Under the pieces are notes generated by a model that saw only the letters and a program-made list of their open reading frames with translations, was not told the DNA's origin and ran no database searches. Both the position numbers and the translations under genes were made by a program. DNA of 64,000 nucleotides, from the NCBI RefSeq assembly GCF_039528515.1, contig NZ_BAAALT010000009.1:82749-146748 (forward strand), read 5' to 3'. This document shows positions 49,420 through 58,867 of the stretch, piece by piece. Position 1 is the first letter of the stretch. Each line of letters starts with the position of its first letter. This DNA comes from Luedemannella flava. Its GTDB lineage: Bacteria; Actinomycetota; Actinomycetes; Mycobacteriales; Micromonosporaceae.

Positions 49420-52400
49420 ATGAAGGAGAAGCTGCGAAGTCTCGCCGCCGCACTGACGGCGCTGTGCACCGTGGCGCTCGTGCTCGTCGCACTGCCACGG
49501 CCGGCGGCCGCGGCACCCTACACGTCGCAGGGCTCCAACCGGGCCGTGCTCAACTTCAACACCCATTGGTTGTTCGCGGGTGAGGTGCCCGGCGGGGCCG
49601 GTCAGGCCGTGGGGTTGGACGAGAGCGCGTTCGTCCCGGTGAGCCTTCCCTACTTCCGGGTCCATCCGCACAAGGGCTTCCCGAAGGGCGACTTCGAGGT
49701 GCCGGTGTCGTGGTACCGCCGCCACTTCACGGTGCCCAGCCAGTACGCCGGTCGCCGGATCGCGGTGGAGTTCCAGGGCGTCGCCAAGGTCGCCGATGTC
49801 TACGTCAACGGCACCTTCGTCGGCCAGCACAAGGGCGCGTACACCTCGTTCACCTACGACATCACGCCGTATGTGAACGTCGGCGGCGCCGACAACGTCA
49901 TCGCCGTCAAGGTGGACTCCAACACCCGCAACGACATCCCGCCGGAAGGCGGCGCCATCGACTACTACGTCTGGGGCGGCATCGTCCGCGACGTCAACAT
50001 GATCATCACTGATCCGGTGGCCGTCGACTGGGTCTACCTCACCACGCCGAGCCTCAACACGGTCACCGCGCGGACCCGGGTCCGCAACGACAGCACCGTG
50101 TCGAAGTCGGTCACGGTCGTCACCCAGATCGTGGACGCGGACAACAACGTCGTGGCGACCGGCACGGCCAGCCAGACCATCGCGGCCCGGTCCGCGGCCG
50201 AAGTCAGCTACAACACCACCACCATCGCCAACCCCGTCAACTGGCATCCGGATCGTCCGTACCTTTACACGGCCTACACCCAGGTCCGCGACGGATCCAC
50301 CTTTGTCGACGAGCACCGGACCCGGTTGGGCATCCGCACCATCCAGTTCAACCGCACCGACGGGAAGTTCTACATCAACGGGCAGGCGTTGAAGTTGCGC
50401 GGCCTGAACCGGCACGAGTCCTTCCCGTACATCGGCCGGGCCGCGCCGAACCGCCTGCAGGCCAAGGACGCCGACATCATCAAGCGGGAGCTCGGCGCCA
50501 ACATCGTGCGCACCTCGCACTACCCGCAGGATCCGGAGTTCCTCGACCGCGCCGACGAGATCGGATTGCTGGTCCTGGAGGAGATTCCCGGCTGGCAGCA
50601 CATCGGCAACACCGCGTGGCAGGACATCGCGGTCGAGAACGTACGCGAGATGATCATGCGGGACCGCAACCACCCGTCGATCGTGCTCTGGGGTGTGCGG
50701 ATCAACGAGTCCGGCGACAACCGCACCTTCTACACGCGCACCAACAACCTGGCCCGGCAGCTCGACCCGTCCCGGCCCACCGGCGGGATCCGCAACTTCA
50801 AGGGCAGCGAGTTCCTGGAGGACGTCTACACCTATAACGACTTCTCCGGCACCGCGGAGGCCCCGACGGTGCTGCCGTGGCTGATCACCGAGTCGGTCGG
50901 CCACACCGCGCCCGTCCGCTCCTGGGACTCCGAGTCGGCGCTGCTCGGCACGATGCGGGTGCACCTCAACGTCCAGAACACCGCCGCCGGCCGGGCCAAC
51001 ATGGCCGGCGCCCTGGGATGGGTGTCGTTCGACTACAACACCACGTTCGTCACCCCGCCGTCCTGCCACGACTACACGTGCTACCACGGCGTTTCCGACA
51101 TCTTCCGGATCCCGAAGCTGGACGCCGCCGCGTTCGCCTCGCAGCGGGACCCGGCGCTGTACGGCCCGTACGTCTCGATCCTCAGCCGGTGGACGCCGGG
51201 CCAGTCCAGCAGCACGGTGCTGGTCGCCGGCAACTGCCAGCAGGTGGAGCTGTTCACCAACGGCTCCTCCCGCGGCCGCATCAACCCCAACACCTACACC
51301 AACCTGCCGCATCCGCTCTTCCAGTACACCGGGGTGAGCATCGCCGGACAGGCGCGGGCGGACTGCTGGATCAACGGGCAGATCGCGGCCACCGACACGA
51401 AGTTCATCCCCGGTTCGGCGACCCGGCTGGTGCTGGTCGCCGACGACACGTCCATCAAGGCCGACGGGGCTGACCTGACCCGCGTCGTGGTCAAGGCCGT
51501 CGACAGCAACAACCAGGTGGTACCCACCAATAGCGCCGCGGTGACGTTCAGCGTCACCGGGCCGGGGGCGATCGTGGGCGAGAGCCCGCTGACGCTCGAG
51601 GCGGGCACCGGCGCGGTGTACCTCAAGAGCGCGTTGGGTCAGACCGGCACGGTGACGCTGACGGCGTCGGCGACAGGCCTGACGTCGGCCAGCACCAGCG
51701 TGGCCACGACGGCGTTCACCGACCCGATCGTGCCCACCACCGGCTCGTACACGTTCGGGTTCCCCACGGACGTCAACGACCGGCAGAGCTTCACCTACGC
51801 CGGAAGCTGGCAGGCGGCCGGCGACAGCGCGTCCTTCAGCAAGGACAACACGCGCAGCGGCACGGCCGGTGACACGGCCACGTTGAAGGTCACCGGAAAC
51901 CGCGTGGTGCTGTACGGAGTGCAGGACCCGTCGCACGGTTCGGCGGCCATCTCGGTCGACGGCGGCGCCGAGCGGACGGTCAGCTTCCAGGCGTCCGCGC
52001 GTCGGGGCAACGTCGCGCTCTACGACAGTGGCCCGCTCACGCAGGGCGAACACACGGTCCGGGTACGGGTGGTCGGCAACGGCACCGTCGCGCTGGACCG
52101 GGCCATCGTCGTATTGGCGGCGCCAGCCGTCGTCTCGCCAGCGCCCCCGGCCAGCGGAGGCAGCAGCGGTCAACAGGGCGCCCTCGTCGGCGCGGCGTCC
52201 AACCGCTGCCTTGACGTGCCGAATTCGACGACGACCAACGGCACCCAGGTGCAGCTCTGGGACTGCTCCGGCGGCACCAACCAGCGGTGGACCTACACCA
52301 CGAGCCGGCAGTTGATGGTGTACGGCAACAAGTGCCTGGACGCCTACGGTCAGGGCACCGCCAACGGCACCGTGGTGGCCATCTGGGACTGCAACGGTGG

Positions 52401-52560
52401 CGCCAACCAGCAGTGGAACCTCAACACCAACGGCAGCATCACCGGCGTCCAGTCCGGATTGTGCCTGGACGCCAACGGCGCCGGTACGGCCAACGGCACG
52501 AAGATCATCTTGTGGTCGTGTCACGGCGGCGTGAACCAGCAGTGGACCTTGCGGTCATAA
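49420..52560 (+). CDS. secreted GH2 glycosidase with C-terminal CBM13
   Basis: A 1046-residue enzyme of the beta-galactosidase/glucuronidase/mannosidase family. ATG 49420 has GGAGG 7 bases upstream and is followed by a signal peptide (about 1-30). Order: GH2 sugar-binding domain, immunoglobulin-like domain, TIM barrel with acid/base Glu in WGVRINES (near 429) and nucleophile in PWLITESVG (near 489), DUF4982-like and Ig-like (invasin-type) domains, a beta domain (YTFGFPTDVNDRQSFTY), then CBM13 (about 917-1046). Actual substrate (galactoside, glucuronoside or xyloside) cannot be read from sequence. A perfect terminator follows. Confidence 0.92.
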   Translation: MKEKLRSLAAALTALCTVALVLVALPRPAAAAPYTSQGSNRAVLNFNTHWLFAGEVPGGAGQAVGLDESAFVPVSLPYFRVHPHKGFPKGDFEVPVSWYRRHFTVPSQYAGRRIAVEFQGVAKVADVYVNGTFVGQHKGAYTSFTYDITPYVNVGGADNVIAVKVDSNTRNDIPPEGGAIDYYVWGGIVRDVNMIITDPVAVDWVYLTTPSLNTVTARTRVRNDSTVSKSVTVVTQIVDADNNVVATGTASQTIAARSAAEVSYNTTTIANPVNWHPDRPYLYTAYTQVRDGSTFVDEHRTRLGIRTIQFNRTDGKFYINGQALKLRGLNRHESFPYIGRAAPNRLQAKDADIIKRELGANIVRTSHYPQDPEFLDRADEIGLLVLEEIPGWQHIGNTAWQDIAVENVREMIMRDRNHPSIVLWGVRINESGDNRTFYTRTNNLARQLDPSRPTGGIRNFKGSEFLEDVYTYNDFSGTAEAPTVLPWLITESVGHTAPVRSWDSESALLGTMRVHLNVQNTAAGRANMAGALGWVSFDYNTTFVTPPSCHDYTCYHGVSDIFRIPKLDAAAFASQRDPALYGPYVSILSRWTPGQSSSTVLVAGNCQQVELFTNGSSRGRINPNTYTNLPHPLFQYTGVSIAGQARADCWINGQIAATDTKFIPGSATRLVLVADDTSIKADGADLTRVVVKAVDSNNQVVPTNSAAVTFSVTGPGAIVGESPLTLEAGTGAVYLKSALGQTGTVTLTASATGLTSASTSVATTAFTDPIVPTTGSYTFGFPTDVNDRQSFTYAGSWQAAGDSASFSKDNTRSGTAGDTATLKVTGNRVVLYGVQDPSHGSAAISVDGGAERTVSFQASARRGNVALYDSGPLTQGEHTVRVRVVGNGTVALDRAIVVLAAPAVVSPAPPASGGSSGQQGALVGAASNRCLDVPNSTTTNGTQVQLWDCSGGTNQRWTYTTSRQLMVYGNKCLDAYGQGTANGTVVAIWDCNGGANQQWNLNTNGSITGVQSGLCLDANGAGTANGTKIILWSCHGGVNQQWTLRS

Positions 52561-52577
52561 CGACGGCGTCGCCAACA

Positions 52578-52609
52578 CCGGCTGGACCGCGCACCCGCGG
52601 TCCAGCCGG
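52578..52609 (+). terminator. terminator of GH2 gene
   Basis: CCGGCTGGACCGCG (52578-52591) pairs perfectly with CGCGGTCCAGCCGG (52596-52609), loop CACC. Confidence 0.8.
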
Positions 52610-52680
52610 TCGGCCATCGACCTGCACACACACTCGTGACCTCGGCTGCGCGGGCAGGCGCACGGTCGCCTACAACGTGG

Positions 52681-53181
52681 TCACCGGGCCACTACCAGCG
52701 CGCGCTCGGCAAGAAGAGCCCGCAACCGCGCCTCCTGCTCCGGTCCCAACCCCGCCTTCGGCAGGGAGTACGCGTGCCGCGGTCCATAGAACAGCAGCCA
52801 GCTCGCGTCGCTCTCCATGACCCGGGTAATCGCCGTCCACGCCAACTCGCTGCGCATGGACGGCCGCTCCTCGACGATCCGCTCATCGGTCACGGTGACC
52901 ACCGCGTCCTCCTGGCATGCCGCTGGAAGCTCAGCTACGGCGCTGCGCAGCGACCGACTGGTGCCCACGCCGACGTACAGGCCGTAGGCGGCCAGGAGCA
53001 GCGGGACGATCGCAAGAAGCCGCATTCTGTCGGAGATCAGTACCAGCGCCGCCCCACCGCTGCCCACCGCCACGGCGGCGATGGCGAACGAGCGCGCGCC
53101 GGCCAACGAACTGCGATAGATGACCCGCAGGTCGGCAAGGCTGTTCGCGGGATCGAACGGCTTGTTGACACGGATCTCCAT
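52681..53181 (-). CDS. YcxB-like membrane protein
   Basis: A 166-residue protein; ATG 53181 has GGAGGAGG upstream. Two adjacent transmembrane helices (SFAIAAVAVGSGGAALVLIS and LLAIVPLLLAAYGLYVGVG) are followed by a soluble domain with the YcxB pattern (VVTVTDERIVEERPSMRSELAWTAITRVMESDASWLLFYG). The family has no known function. Tail ends ALVVAR. Confidence 0.75.
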   Translation of the reverse strand: MEIRVNKPFDPANSLADLRVIYRSSLAGARSFAIAAVAVGSGGAALVLISDRMRLLAIVPLLLAAYGLYVGVGTSRSLRSAVAELPAACQEDAVVTVTDERIVEERPSMRSELAWTAITRVMESDASWLLFYGPRHAYSLPKAGLGPEQEARLRALLAERALVVAR

Positions 53182-53364
53182 CGGGCCTCCTCCAACAGTG
53201 GGTGAGGATCATCCCCTGCGGGGCAGGACGGCCGCAGCCCCTGTTTCATGATCCGCCGGTGGGAAGACCCCCGCCAGCGTCTTCACCACCTGTACTGACG
53301 TTATAAGGGCAGGTCACCGTTGCGACGATCGTTGGAACTCGTCCTAGAGCCGTGAAGGTGGGAA

Positions 53365-54135
53365 ATGCTCCGGTCACGTTTCACAACGCCCGTGCTTGTC
53401 GTCCTGGCGGCACTCGCCGTGCTGTCGCCGGGGCCGCTCGGAACCCGACCGGCGTTCGCGTCGGCGACCGCGACGGTGGATCCCGCGCCCGCCGGCGAAC
53501 CGCGGGACAGTGTGCTGGTCGACGGCACCGGCGAGGTATATGGCACCCCCGATACGCTCACCGCCGAACTGGGGGTGGAGACCACGGCGGCCACGGTCGG
53601 CGAAGCGATGGATCGCGCCAGCGTCGCGGCCACCCGGATGCGCGACGCGCTCCTGCGCGCCGGGATCGCCAGAGCCGACATTCAGACGTCGAGTGTCAGC
53701 GTCGCCCCGAAAGAGGATGAAGATCAGAGGATCATCGGTTACACCGCGAGCGTGGGGCTCACTGTGAAGATCCGGGATCTGCGGCGCGCCGGAGCGATCC
53801 TGTCCGCCGCCATCGCCGCGGGAGGTAACGCGGCGCGGCTGGACGGCGTGTCGTACGCGATCGACAACGACGCCGCGCTGCTCGCCACAGCGCGCAGGAA
53901 AGCGTTCGCGGACGCGCGGCGAAAGGCCGAACTTTATGCCCGTGAGGCGGGCCGGCGGCTCGGCCGGGTGCTCAAGGTGAGCGAGACGGCTGCCAGTTGC
54001 GGGGAATGCGACGGCGGGCGCGGTGCGTTCGCGGGTGGTGGCTCAGCGGCGCCGATCGAGCCGGGCCGCCAGCGGTTGACGGTGACCGTCACTGTGGAGT
54101 GGGCGCTCGACCCGTCGCCGAGGCGAGCCGACTGA
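53365..54135 (+). CDS. exported SIMPL (DUF541) domain protein
   Basis: A 256-residue protein with signal peptide (about 1-33) and a SIMPL domain: VDGTGEVYGTPDTLTAELGVETTAATVGEAMDRA, IQTSSVSVAPKED and the conserved ALLATARRKAFADARRKAELYAREAGRRLGRVLKVSE helix. SIMPL proteins occur in the periplasm or at the surface, and some bind kinase partners or protect against oxidative stress. Two cysteines (SCGEC) near the C-terminus may form a disulfide. ATG 53365. Confidence 0.88.
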   Translation: MLRSRFTTPVLVVLAALAVLSPGPLGTRPAFASATATVDPAPAGEPRDSVLVDGTGEVYGTPDTLTAELGVETTAATVGEAMDRASVAATRMRDALLRAGIARADIQTSSVSVAPKEDEDQRIIGYTASVGLTVKIRDLRRAGAILSAAIAAGGNAARLDGVSYAIDNDAALLATARRKAFADARRKAELYAREAGRRLGRVLKVSETAASCGECDGGRGAFAGGGSAAPIEPGRQRLTVTVTVEWALDPSPRRAD

Positions 54136-54194
54136 CGATCAGCCGGGCACGCGACCGGCATTGGCGAAGTCGGCGGCGGCATTAGGGTGACCGG

Positions 54195-54788
54195 ATGGCC
54201 GATGAACCCGCCATGGCGACGGTTATCCACATTCACGAGGACGACTGGGGCATGCGCCGCCTCTACCCGATCTCGGCCGCTGTCGAGGTCGCGGATGAGG
54301 TACGCGCTGCTCAAGCTGCGAGCGATGCGAACCGCGCGCCTGACGGTTCGGGGTGGACGCAACTGCATGTCATTCAGGCGCCGACACATGACTACACGGA
54401 GTCGGGCCTGAGCTTCGCGCGGGTCGACGCCGTGCTCGCGCCGATCCTGCCGCGCGTAAGGAGATTTGCCGCCACCGCGATGGCGGGCTTCGGCGACGGT
54501 GCACACGATCCTTTCGGCACCTACGAGGATGACGCCTACTGCTACGGCGCCGACGCGACCTGTTTCATCAAACTGGACGGCGATGACCCGCTGGTACGAC
54601 AGATCTGGTTCCAGGCCGAAACGCAGGACGCTGGACGACTCCGGGCGCTGCGTGATGCGATCGTCGCCCTCGACCAACTCGTGCCGTCGGTCATCGCCGA
54701 CTACTGGCTCGATCGCACCGGCACGGTGGGCGACGACGCATTCCTGGACGACTACATGCGCCTCCTGGGAGGGGCGGGCGAGGACTGA
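54195..54788 (+). CDS. hypothetical protein
   Basis: A 197-residue soluble acidic protein (MADEPAMATVIHIHEDDWGMRRLYP). The C-terminal half, with DAYCYGADATCFIKLDGDDPLVRQIWF, DAGRLRALRDAIVALDQL and IADYWLDRTG, could be an immunity-type fold, but I do not recognise the family. It has no signal peptide. The start is ATG 54195 with ATG 54213 as an alternative. Confidence 0.6.
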   Translation: MADEPAMATVIHIHEDDWGMRRLYPISAAVEVADEVRAAQAASDANRAPDGSGWTQLHVIQAPTHDYTESGLSFARVDAVLAPILPRVRRFAATAMAGFGDGAHDPFGTYEDDAYCYGADATCFIKLDGDDPLVRQIWFQAETQDAGRLRALRDAIVALDQLVPSVIADYWLDRTGTVGDDAFLDDYMRLLGGAGED

Positions 54789-54918
54789 GCACGGTTCGGT
54801 CCCGGCCGGGTCGAGGTCCAACGTGGATCGTCGGTGGCTGATAACGGGGCGGCAGAAGGCGATCTGATCGCGTAGCCTTTCCCGCGCACGTTTCCTGATC
54901 GGTCATGGGGGAGGAACG

Positions 54919-57513
54919 TTGTCCGTTCGCCGGCGCCTACTCGTTGCCATCTCGGCCAGCACGCTGCTGGCGGGTCTCGGAGTCGCCACGGTGGCCGCGC
55001 CGGCCCACGCGGCGACCACCCAGGTGTACGTCGACAACAACCCCGCGAAGTGCTCGGACAGCGGTGCCGGCACGGCTACCCAGCCGTTCTGCACGATCGC
55101 GGCGGGCCTCGCGGCGGTCGGCCCGGGCATGCAGCTGAACATCTACGGCCAGTTCGCCGAGCACCTGACCATCGCGAAGTCGGGTACGCCGGAGCAACCG
55201 ATCACGATCTATGCCAACGGCGGCGTGCTGACCGGCGCCAACGCCGGTCTCACCATCGACGGTCAGCACGACATCGTGGTCAGGAACCTGGCAATCAACG
55301 GCAGCAGCGCCGCCACCGGTGCCGCGGTCGCCCTGACGAACTCGACCCGCATCACGCTGGACAGCACCACCGTCGTGGGCACGGTGTGGGCGTACGGCTA
55401 CCGGCTCACCGGTGTGACGGACTCCTCGCTTCTGCGCGTGAGCGCGTACGCCGGCGGCACCGGCATCGCGGTGGACAGCACGTCGGCCCGCGACATCATC
55501 GAGCCGTGGCTGCTCAGCAGCACCCAGGCCGGATCGGCAGCCGGTGTATCGGTGCTCGGTTCGCAGATCACCGTGCGGAACACGTACGCGATCCGCACCT
55601 TCTACGGCGCGCAGATCGACGTCGGGCCGGGCGCGACCGACACTGTGGTGGTCAACAACCGGATTCCGGACGCCAAGCGCGGCGTGGGCATCCGCGTCAA
55701 GGACGCCACCGGCACGGTCATCACGAACAACACGGTCGCCGGCTGCCTGGCCGCGATCCGGGTCGAGGGCAACGCGACCGGCACCTCGGTGCAGAACAAC
55801 GTGGTGCGTGCGCCGGCCAGCGGCGGCTGCGACCCGGCCGAGGCGGACGCGGAGATCGGCGTCTACGGGGCGGCCGTGGGCAGCACCACGGTCGACTACA
55901 ACAGCCTCGCCAAGGTTTTCACCCGTCCGTACGCCTGGGGCACCTTCATCAGAACGCTGGCCGACTTCCAGGCCGCGTCCGGCCAGGGCGCCCACGACCG
56001 GACGTTCACGACCACGGACGATCCGGCCGTCGTGGACTCGGCGAACTCGGCCGCGCCCGGCGCGCCCGACACGGACGCCAACGGCGCCACCCGGGTGGAC
56101 AACGAGTACATCGCCAACTCCGGCGCCGGCCCGATCGACTACGCCGACCGGGGCGCCGAGGAGTACACGCAGGTCCCGACCGCGCGGCTGACCGTGACGA
56201 CCCGCCGCGCCGACCTGCAGGTCACCGCGGACGCCTCCGCCTCGACGCTGGCGGGGGCGCCGGCCACGTACGAGTTCACCTTCGGCGACGGCACCACGGT
56301 GACCCAGTCGACGCCGGTCGCCACGCACACCTACGCCCGCGGCGGCATCTGGAACGTGACCGTCAAGGTCGCCGGCGTTTCGACCGCCCAGGCGTCGGCG
56401 TCGTTCCTCAACGGCGTCTACCAACCGGTCGACGTCGGGACGGCCCGCGTCCTGGACACCCGGTCGAAGATCGGCGTGACGACGACCACGCCGCTGGCCG
56501 CCCGCCAGACCCTCACGCTGCCGATCCTCGGGCGCAACGGGGTGCCGGCCGCCGACGTCCACTCCGTGGCCCTCAACGTCACGGTGCTGAGCGGCACCGC
56601 CGCCGGCTCGCTGACGGTGTACGGCGGCGGGACCTCCGGCGCCCCGAACATCCACTGGGTCGCGGGCCGGGTCGTCGCCAACCTGGTCACCGTACCGGTG
56701 ACCGACGGCAAGGTCGTGTTCACCAACAACAGCTCCGGCACGGTCCACGTCGTCGCGGACCTGGCCGGGTACTACACCTACAACGCCGGCTCCCTGTTCA
56801 CGGCGACCAACCCGGTCCGGGTGCTGAACACGGCCACGAAGACGGGCGTGTCCACGACCACCCCGATCGCGCCCAAGGGCACACTCACGTTCCAGCTCGC
56901 GGGGGTCGGGGGCGTGCCGGCCAGCGACGTGGCGGCGGTGGTCCTGAACGTCACGGCGTTCGCCGGGACCTCTACGGGCTCCCTGAACATCACCCCGAAC
57001 GGCAAGCCCCTGCTGCCCGTGAACGCGCTGAGCTGGGTGGCCGGCGCGTCGACGCCGAACCTGGTCATCGTCCCGATGACCAACGGCAAAATCAACTTCT
57101 ACAACGGGAGTACGGGCACCGTGCACGTGGTCGCCGACGTGTTCGGCTACTTCAGTGCTTCATCCAACAACGTGTTCGTGACCGAGCAGCCGACCAGCGT
57201 CCTGAACACCACGGTCGCCGGTAAGGCCACGGTCGCCGCCAACGTCAGCGGCGTTCTCCGCGACGAGTACGCGGTGCGCGCGGTCGTCCTCAACACGACG
57301 GTGAGTGCCGGCGCGTCCGACGGCTGGCTGACCGTGCACCCCAACGACGCCGCCGTGCCGGGCACGTCGAACCTCAACTGGGTCACCGGGGAGACCGTCG
57401 GCAACAGCATCATCGTCCGGACGGGCAACCGGATCGTGAACTTCGTCAACGGCAGCAGCGGAAAGGTCACCGTCAGAGCCGACGCGGTCGGCTACTTCGT
57501 CAACGGAGTCTGA
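54919..57513 (+). CDS. secreted right-handed beta-helix protein with PKD and triple C-terminal repeat
   Basis: An 864-residue exported protein. It begins at TTG 54919, supported by GGGGGAGGAACG just upstream. Signal peptide about 1-32. Residues about 35-385 form a parallel beta-helix (repeated IxVRNLAINGSS, VVNNRIPDA, VITNNTVAG, VQNNVVRA), as in pectate lyases. About 415-500 is a PKD domain (YEFTFGDGTTV, HTYARGGIWNVTV). The rest has three repeats of about 115 residues, each closing with VHVVADLAGYY or similar. A polysaccharide lyase or adhesion role is plausible; catalytic residues were not identified. Confidence 0.8.
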   Translation: MSVRRRLLVAISASTLLAGLGVATVAAPAHAATTQVYVDNNPAKCSDSGAGTATQPFCTIAAGLAAVGPGMQLNIYGQFAEHLTIAKSGTPEQPITIYANGGVLTGANAGLTIDGQHDIVVRNLAINGSSAATGAAVALTNSTRITLDSTTVVGTVWAYGYRLTGVTDSSLLRVSAYAGGTGIAVDSTSARDIIEPWLLSSTQAGSAAGVSVLGSQITVRNTYAIRTFYGAQIDVGPGATDTVVVNNRIPDAKRGVGIRVKDATGTVITNNTVAGCLAAIRVEGNATGTSVQNNVVRAPASGGCDPAEADAEIGVYGAAVGSTTVDYNSLAKVFTRPYAWGTFIRTLADFQAASGQGAHDRTFTTTDDPAVVDSANSAAPGAPDTDANGATRVDNEYIANSGAGPIDYADRGAEEYTQVPTARLTVTTRRADLQVTADASASTLAGAPATYEFTFGDGTTVTQSTPVATHTYARGGIWNVTVKVAGVSTAQASASFLNGVYQPVDVGTARVLDTRSKIGVTTTTPLAARQTLTLPILGRNGVPAADVHSVALNVTVLSGTAAGSLTVYGGGTSGAPNIHWVAGRVVANLVTVPVTDGKVVFTNNSSGTVHVVADLAGYYTYNAGSLFTATNPVRVLNTATKTGVSTTTPIAPKGTLTFQLAGVGGVPASDVAAVVLNVTAFAGTSTGSLNITPNGKPLLPVNALSWVAGASTPNLVIVPMTNGKINFYNGSTGTVHVVADVFGYFSASSNNVFVTEQPTSVLNTTVAGKATVAANVSGVLRDEYAVRAVVLNTTVSAGASDGWLTVHPNDAAVPGTSNLNWVTGETVGNSIIVRTGNRIVNFVNGSSGKVTVRADAVGYFVNGV

Positions 57514-57550
57514 CAAGGGGTGGGTCGACAGTCGAAGGTAGGGTTGGGTG

Positions 57551-57886
57551 ATGTCTGTTCGCCTTGGTCGAGCCCTTGCCCGGACGATCGGATTGCCCCT
57601 GCTGTTCGCGTTCGCCCTGCTCGCCGGGTGCAGTGACGGAGAGGGCACCGACGTCAACTGCAACCTTCAGGAATGCACCGTCACCTTCCAGCGTGGCGTG
57701 GAGGCCTCAGCCAACGTCTTCGGCCTTGAAGCCAAGCTGGTCGCCGTGGAGGACGGCATGGTCACGCTCGATATCGGCGGCAACCGGATCACCGTGCCGA
57801 CCGACGGTGATGCCGAGGGCGTCCGGGTCCGCGAGGTCACCAAGGAGAACGTGGTCGTGGTCATCCCGCACAACATCGCGGGCTGA
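57551..57886 (+). CDS. small lipoprotein
   Basis: A 111-residue protein from ATG 57551. A signal peptide ends in the lipobox LLAGC (Cys near residue 27), so it is lipid-anchored outside. The mature part has two cysteines (VNCNLQECTVTF) that may pair and a beta-rich tail (MVTLDIGGNRITVPTD). No known family. Convergent with the MazG-like gene. Confidence 0.65.
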   Translation: MSVRLGRALARTIGLPLLFAFALLAGCSDGEGTDVNCNLQECTVTFQRGVEASANVFGLEAKLVAVEDGMVTLDIGGNRITVPTDGDAEGVRVREVTKENVVVVIPHNIAG

Positions 57887-57909
57887 CGGGCGCGGTCAGA
57901 CCCACGCGC

Positions 57910-58251
57910 TCACTCCCCGGGCTCGTCGTCGATGCGCTGGCTGACCTTCCGGGCGCAGGCGGTGATCGTCGCCTCGACGTCGACGCCGAGGCTCGCGATG
58001 GCGACCATGGTGGCGAACGCGACGTCAGCGAGTTCGGCGGCGACGTCGTCGACCGTGTGGCTGTGCCCCTTGCGGGGGTTCTGCCCGAGGGCGCCGATCC
58101 AGGCGCCCGCCGCCTCGCCGGCCTCCTCGACGATCTTCAGGATGCGCAGGGTGATCTCGGCCTGGTCGCGGCCGTTGGTGGCGTCGAACCACGCCACCGC
58201 GGCGCGTACCCGCGCCCACAGGTCGTCCGTGCCGCTCATTTGTTCCGTCAT
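57910..58251 (-). CDS. MazG-like nucleotide pyrophosphohydrolase
   Basis: A 113-residue protein. The helix pair with EEAGEAAGAWIGAL and DDVAAELADVAFATMVAI carries the E-x-x-E and E-x-x-D acidic residues that hold magnesium in the MazG/all-alpha NTP pyrophosphatase family, which hydrolyses NTPs to NMP and pyrophosphate. ATG 58251 is used; ATG 58239 is an alternative. Cytoplasmic, possibly housecleaning of damaged nucleotides. Confidence 0.8.
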   Translation of the reverse strand: MTEQMSGTDDLWARVRAAVAWFDATNGRDQAEITLRILKIVEEAGEAAGAWIGALGQNPRKGHSHTVDDVAAELADVAFATMVAIASLGVDVEATITACARKVSQRIDDEPGE

Positions 58252-58401
58252 CGCGCGGCAGCCTATCCCGCGGGCGTAGCCACCTGAGTCCCCGGCGGCG
58301 TGGGGACGTTCGGCCCTGACCGGACGTTGCTCCCGTGGCCAACACTGGGATTCACACCACCGTCGCGTGACGGCCGGTCCCTTACGAAGGGCGGTCACAC
58401 C

Positions 58402-58596
58402 ATGAACGATCGCAACGGGCGAGGGCGCCCCCATCACCACGGCGGCAGCGCCGTCTACGGGTTGGGTCTCATCGGGGCGCTCGTCTACTACATCCAGGCG
58501 GCCGACGGCTTCTGGTCCGGGGTGGTCGGCATCCTCAAGGCCCTCGTCTGGCCGGCCTTCCTGGTGTACGAGGCGCTGAAGTCACTGGCCGGCTGA
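58402..58596 (+). CDS. small membrane protein
   Basis: A 64-residue protein from ATG 58402 with a basic/His-rich N-terminus (NDRNGRGRPHHHGG) and two hydrophobic stretches (AVYGLGLIGALVYYIQAA, VVGILKALVWPAFLVYEAL). It resembles small conserved bacterial proteins of unknown function with the phrase GALVYYIQ. The 3' end overlaps a LuxR remnant on the other strand. Confidence 0.65.
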   Translation: MNDRNGRGRPHHHGGSAVYGLGLIGALVYYIQAADGFWSGVVGILKALVWPAFLVYEALKSLAG

Positions 58597-58760
58597 CCGC
58601 TTCTCGTGGGCGCCGGGCAGGATGAAGCCCGACTCGTACGCCGCGATGACCGCCTGGGTCCGGTCGCGGGCGCCGAGTTTCAGCAGGATCGACGCCACGT
58701 GGGACTTCACCGTCTGTAGGGACAGCCACAGGTCCCTGGCGGGTTGCTCAAGCGTCGCCT
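58582..58760 (-). pseudogene. remnant of LuxR-type response regulator
   Basis: The reverse strand reads LSLQTVKSHVASILLKLGARDRTQAVIAAYESG, the recognition helix and end of a LuxR/NarL helix-turn-helix, then a tail and TGA. Upstream the frame shows ISKATLEQPARDLW, and the first helix of the domain (LTxREREVL) is missing, so an internal deletion has occurred. No start codon or receiver domain remains. Confidence 0.6.
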
Positions 58761-58867
58761 TCGATATCAGGCGCCTAACGGGCCTGCCGTGCCGCCCGAT
58801 CGGGGGATGTCGCGGAAGTCGATCTTAGACAAGATCGCCTAGCTGGTGCGGCGGACTCGGGGGCGAC

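Noticed and set aside
49414..52524. Antisense open frame of over 1,000 codons across GH2
   Set aside because: The sense strand has a signal peptide, GH2 motifs and CBM13; the antisense product is low-complexity Arg/Val/Asp-rich.
54937..57224. Two long alternative frames over the beta-helix gene
   Set aside because: No start signals and no domain similarity; explained by codon bias of the real gene.
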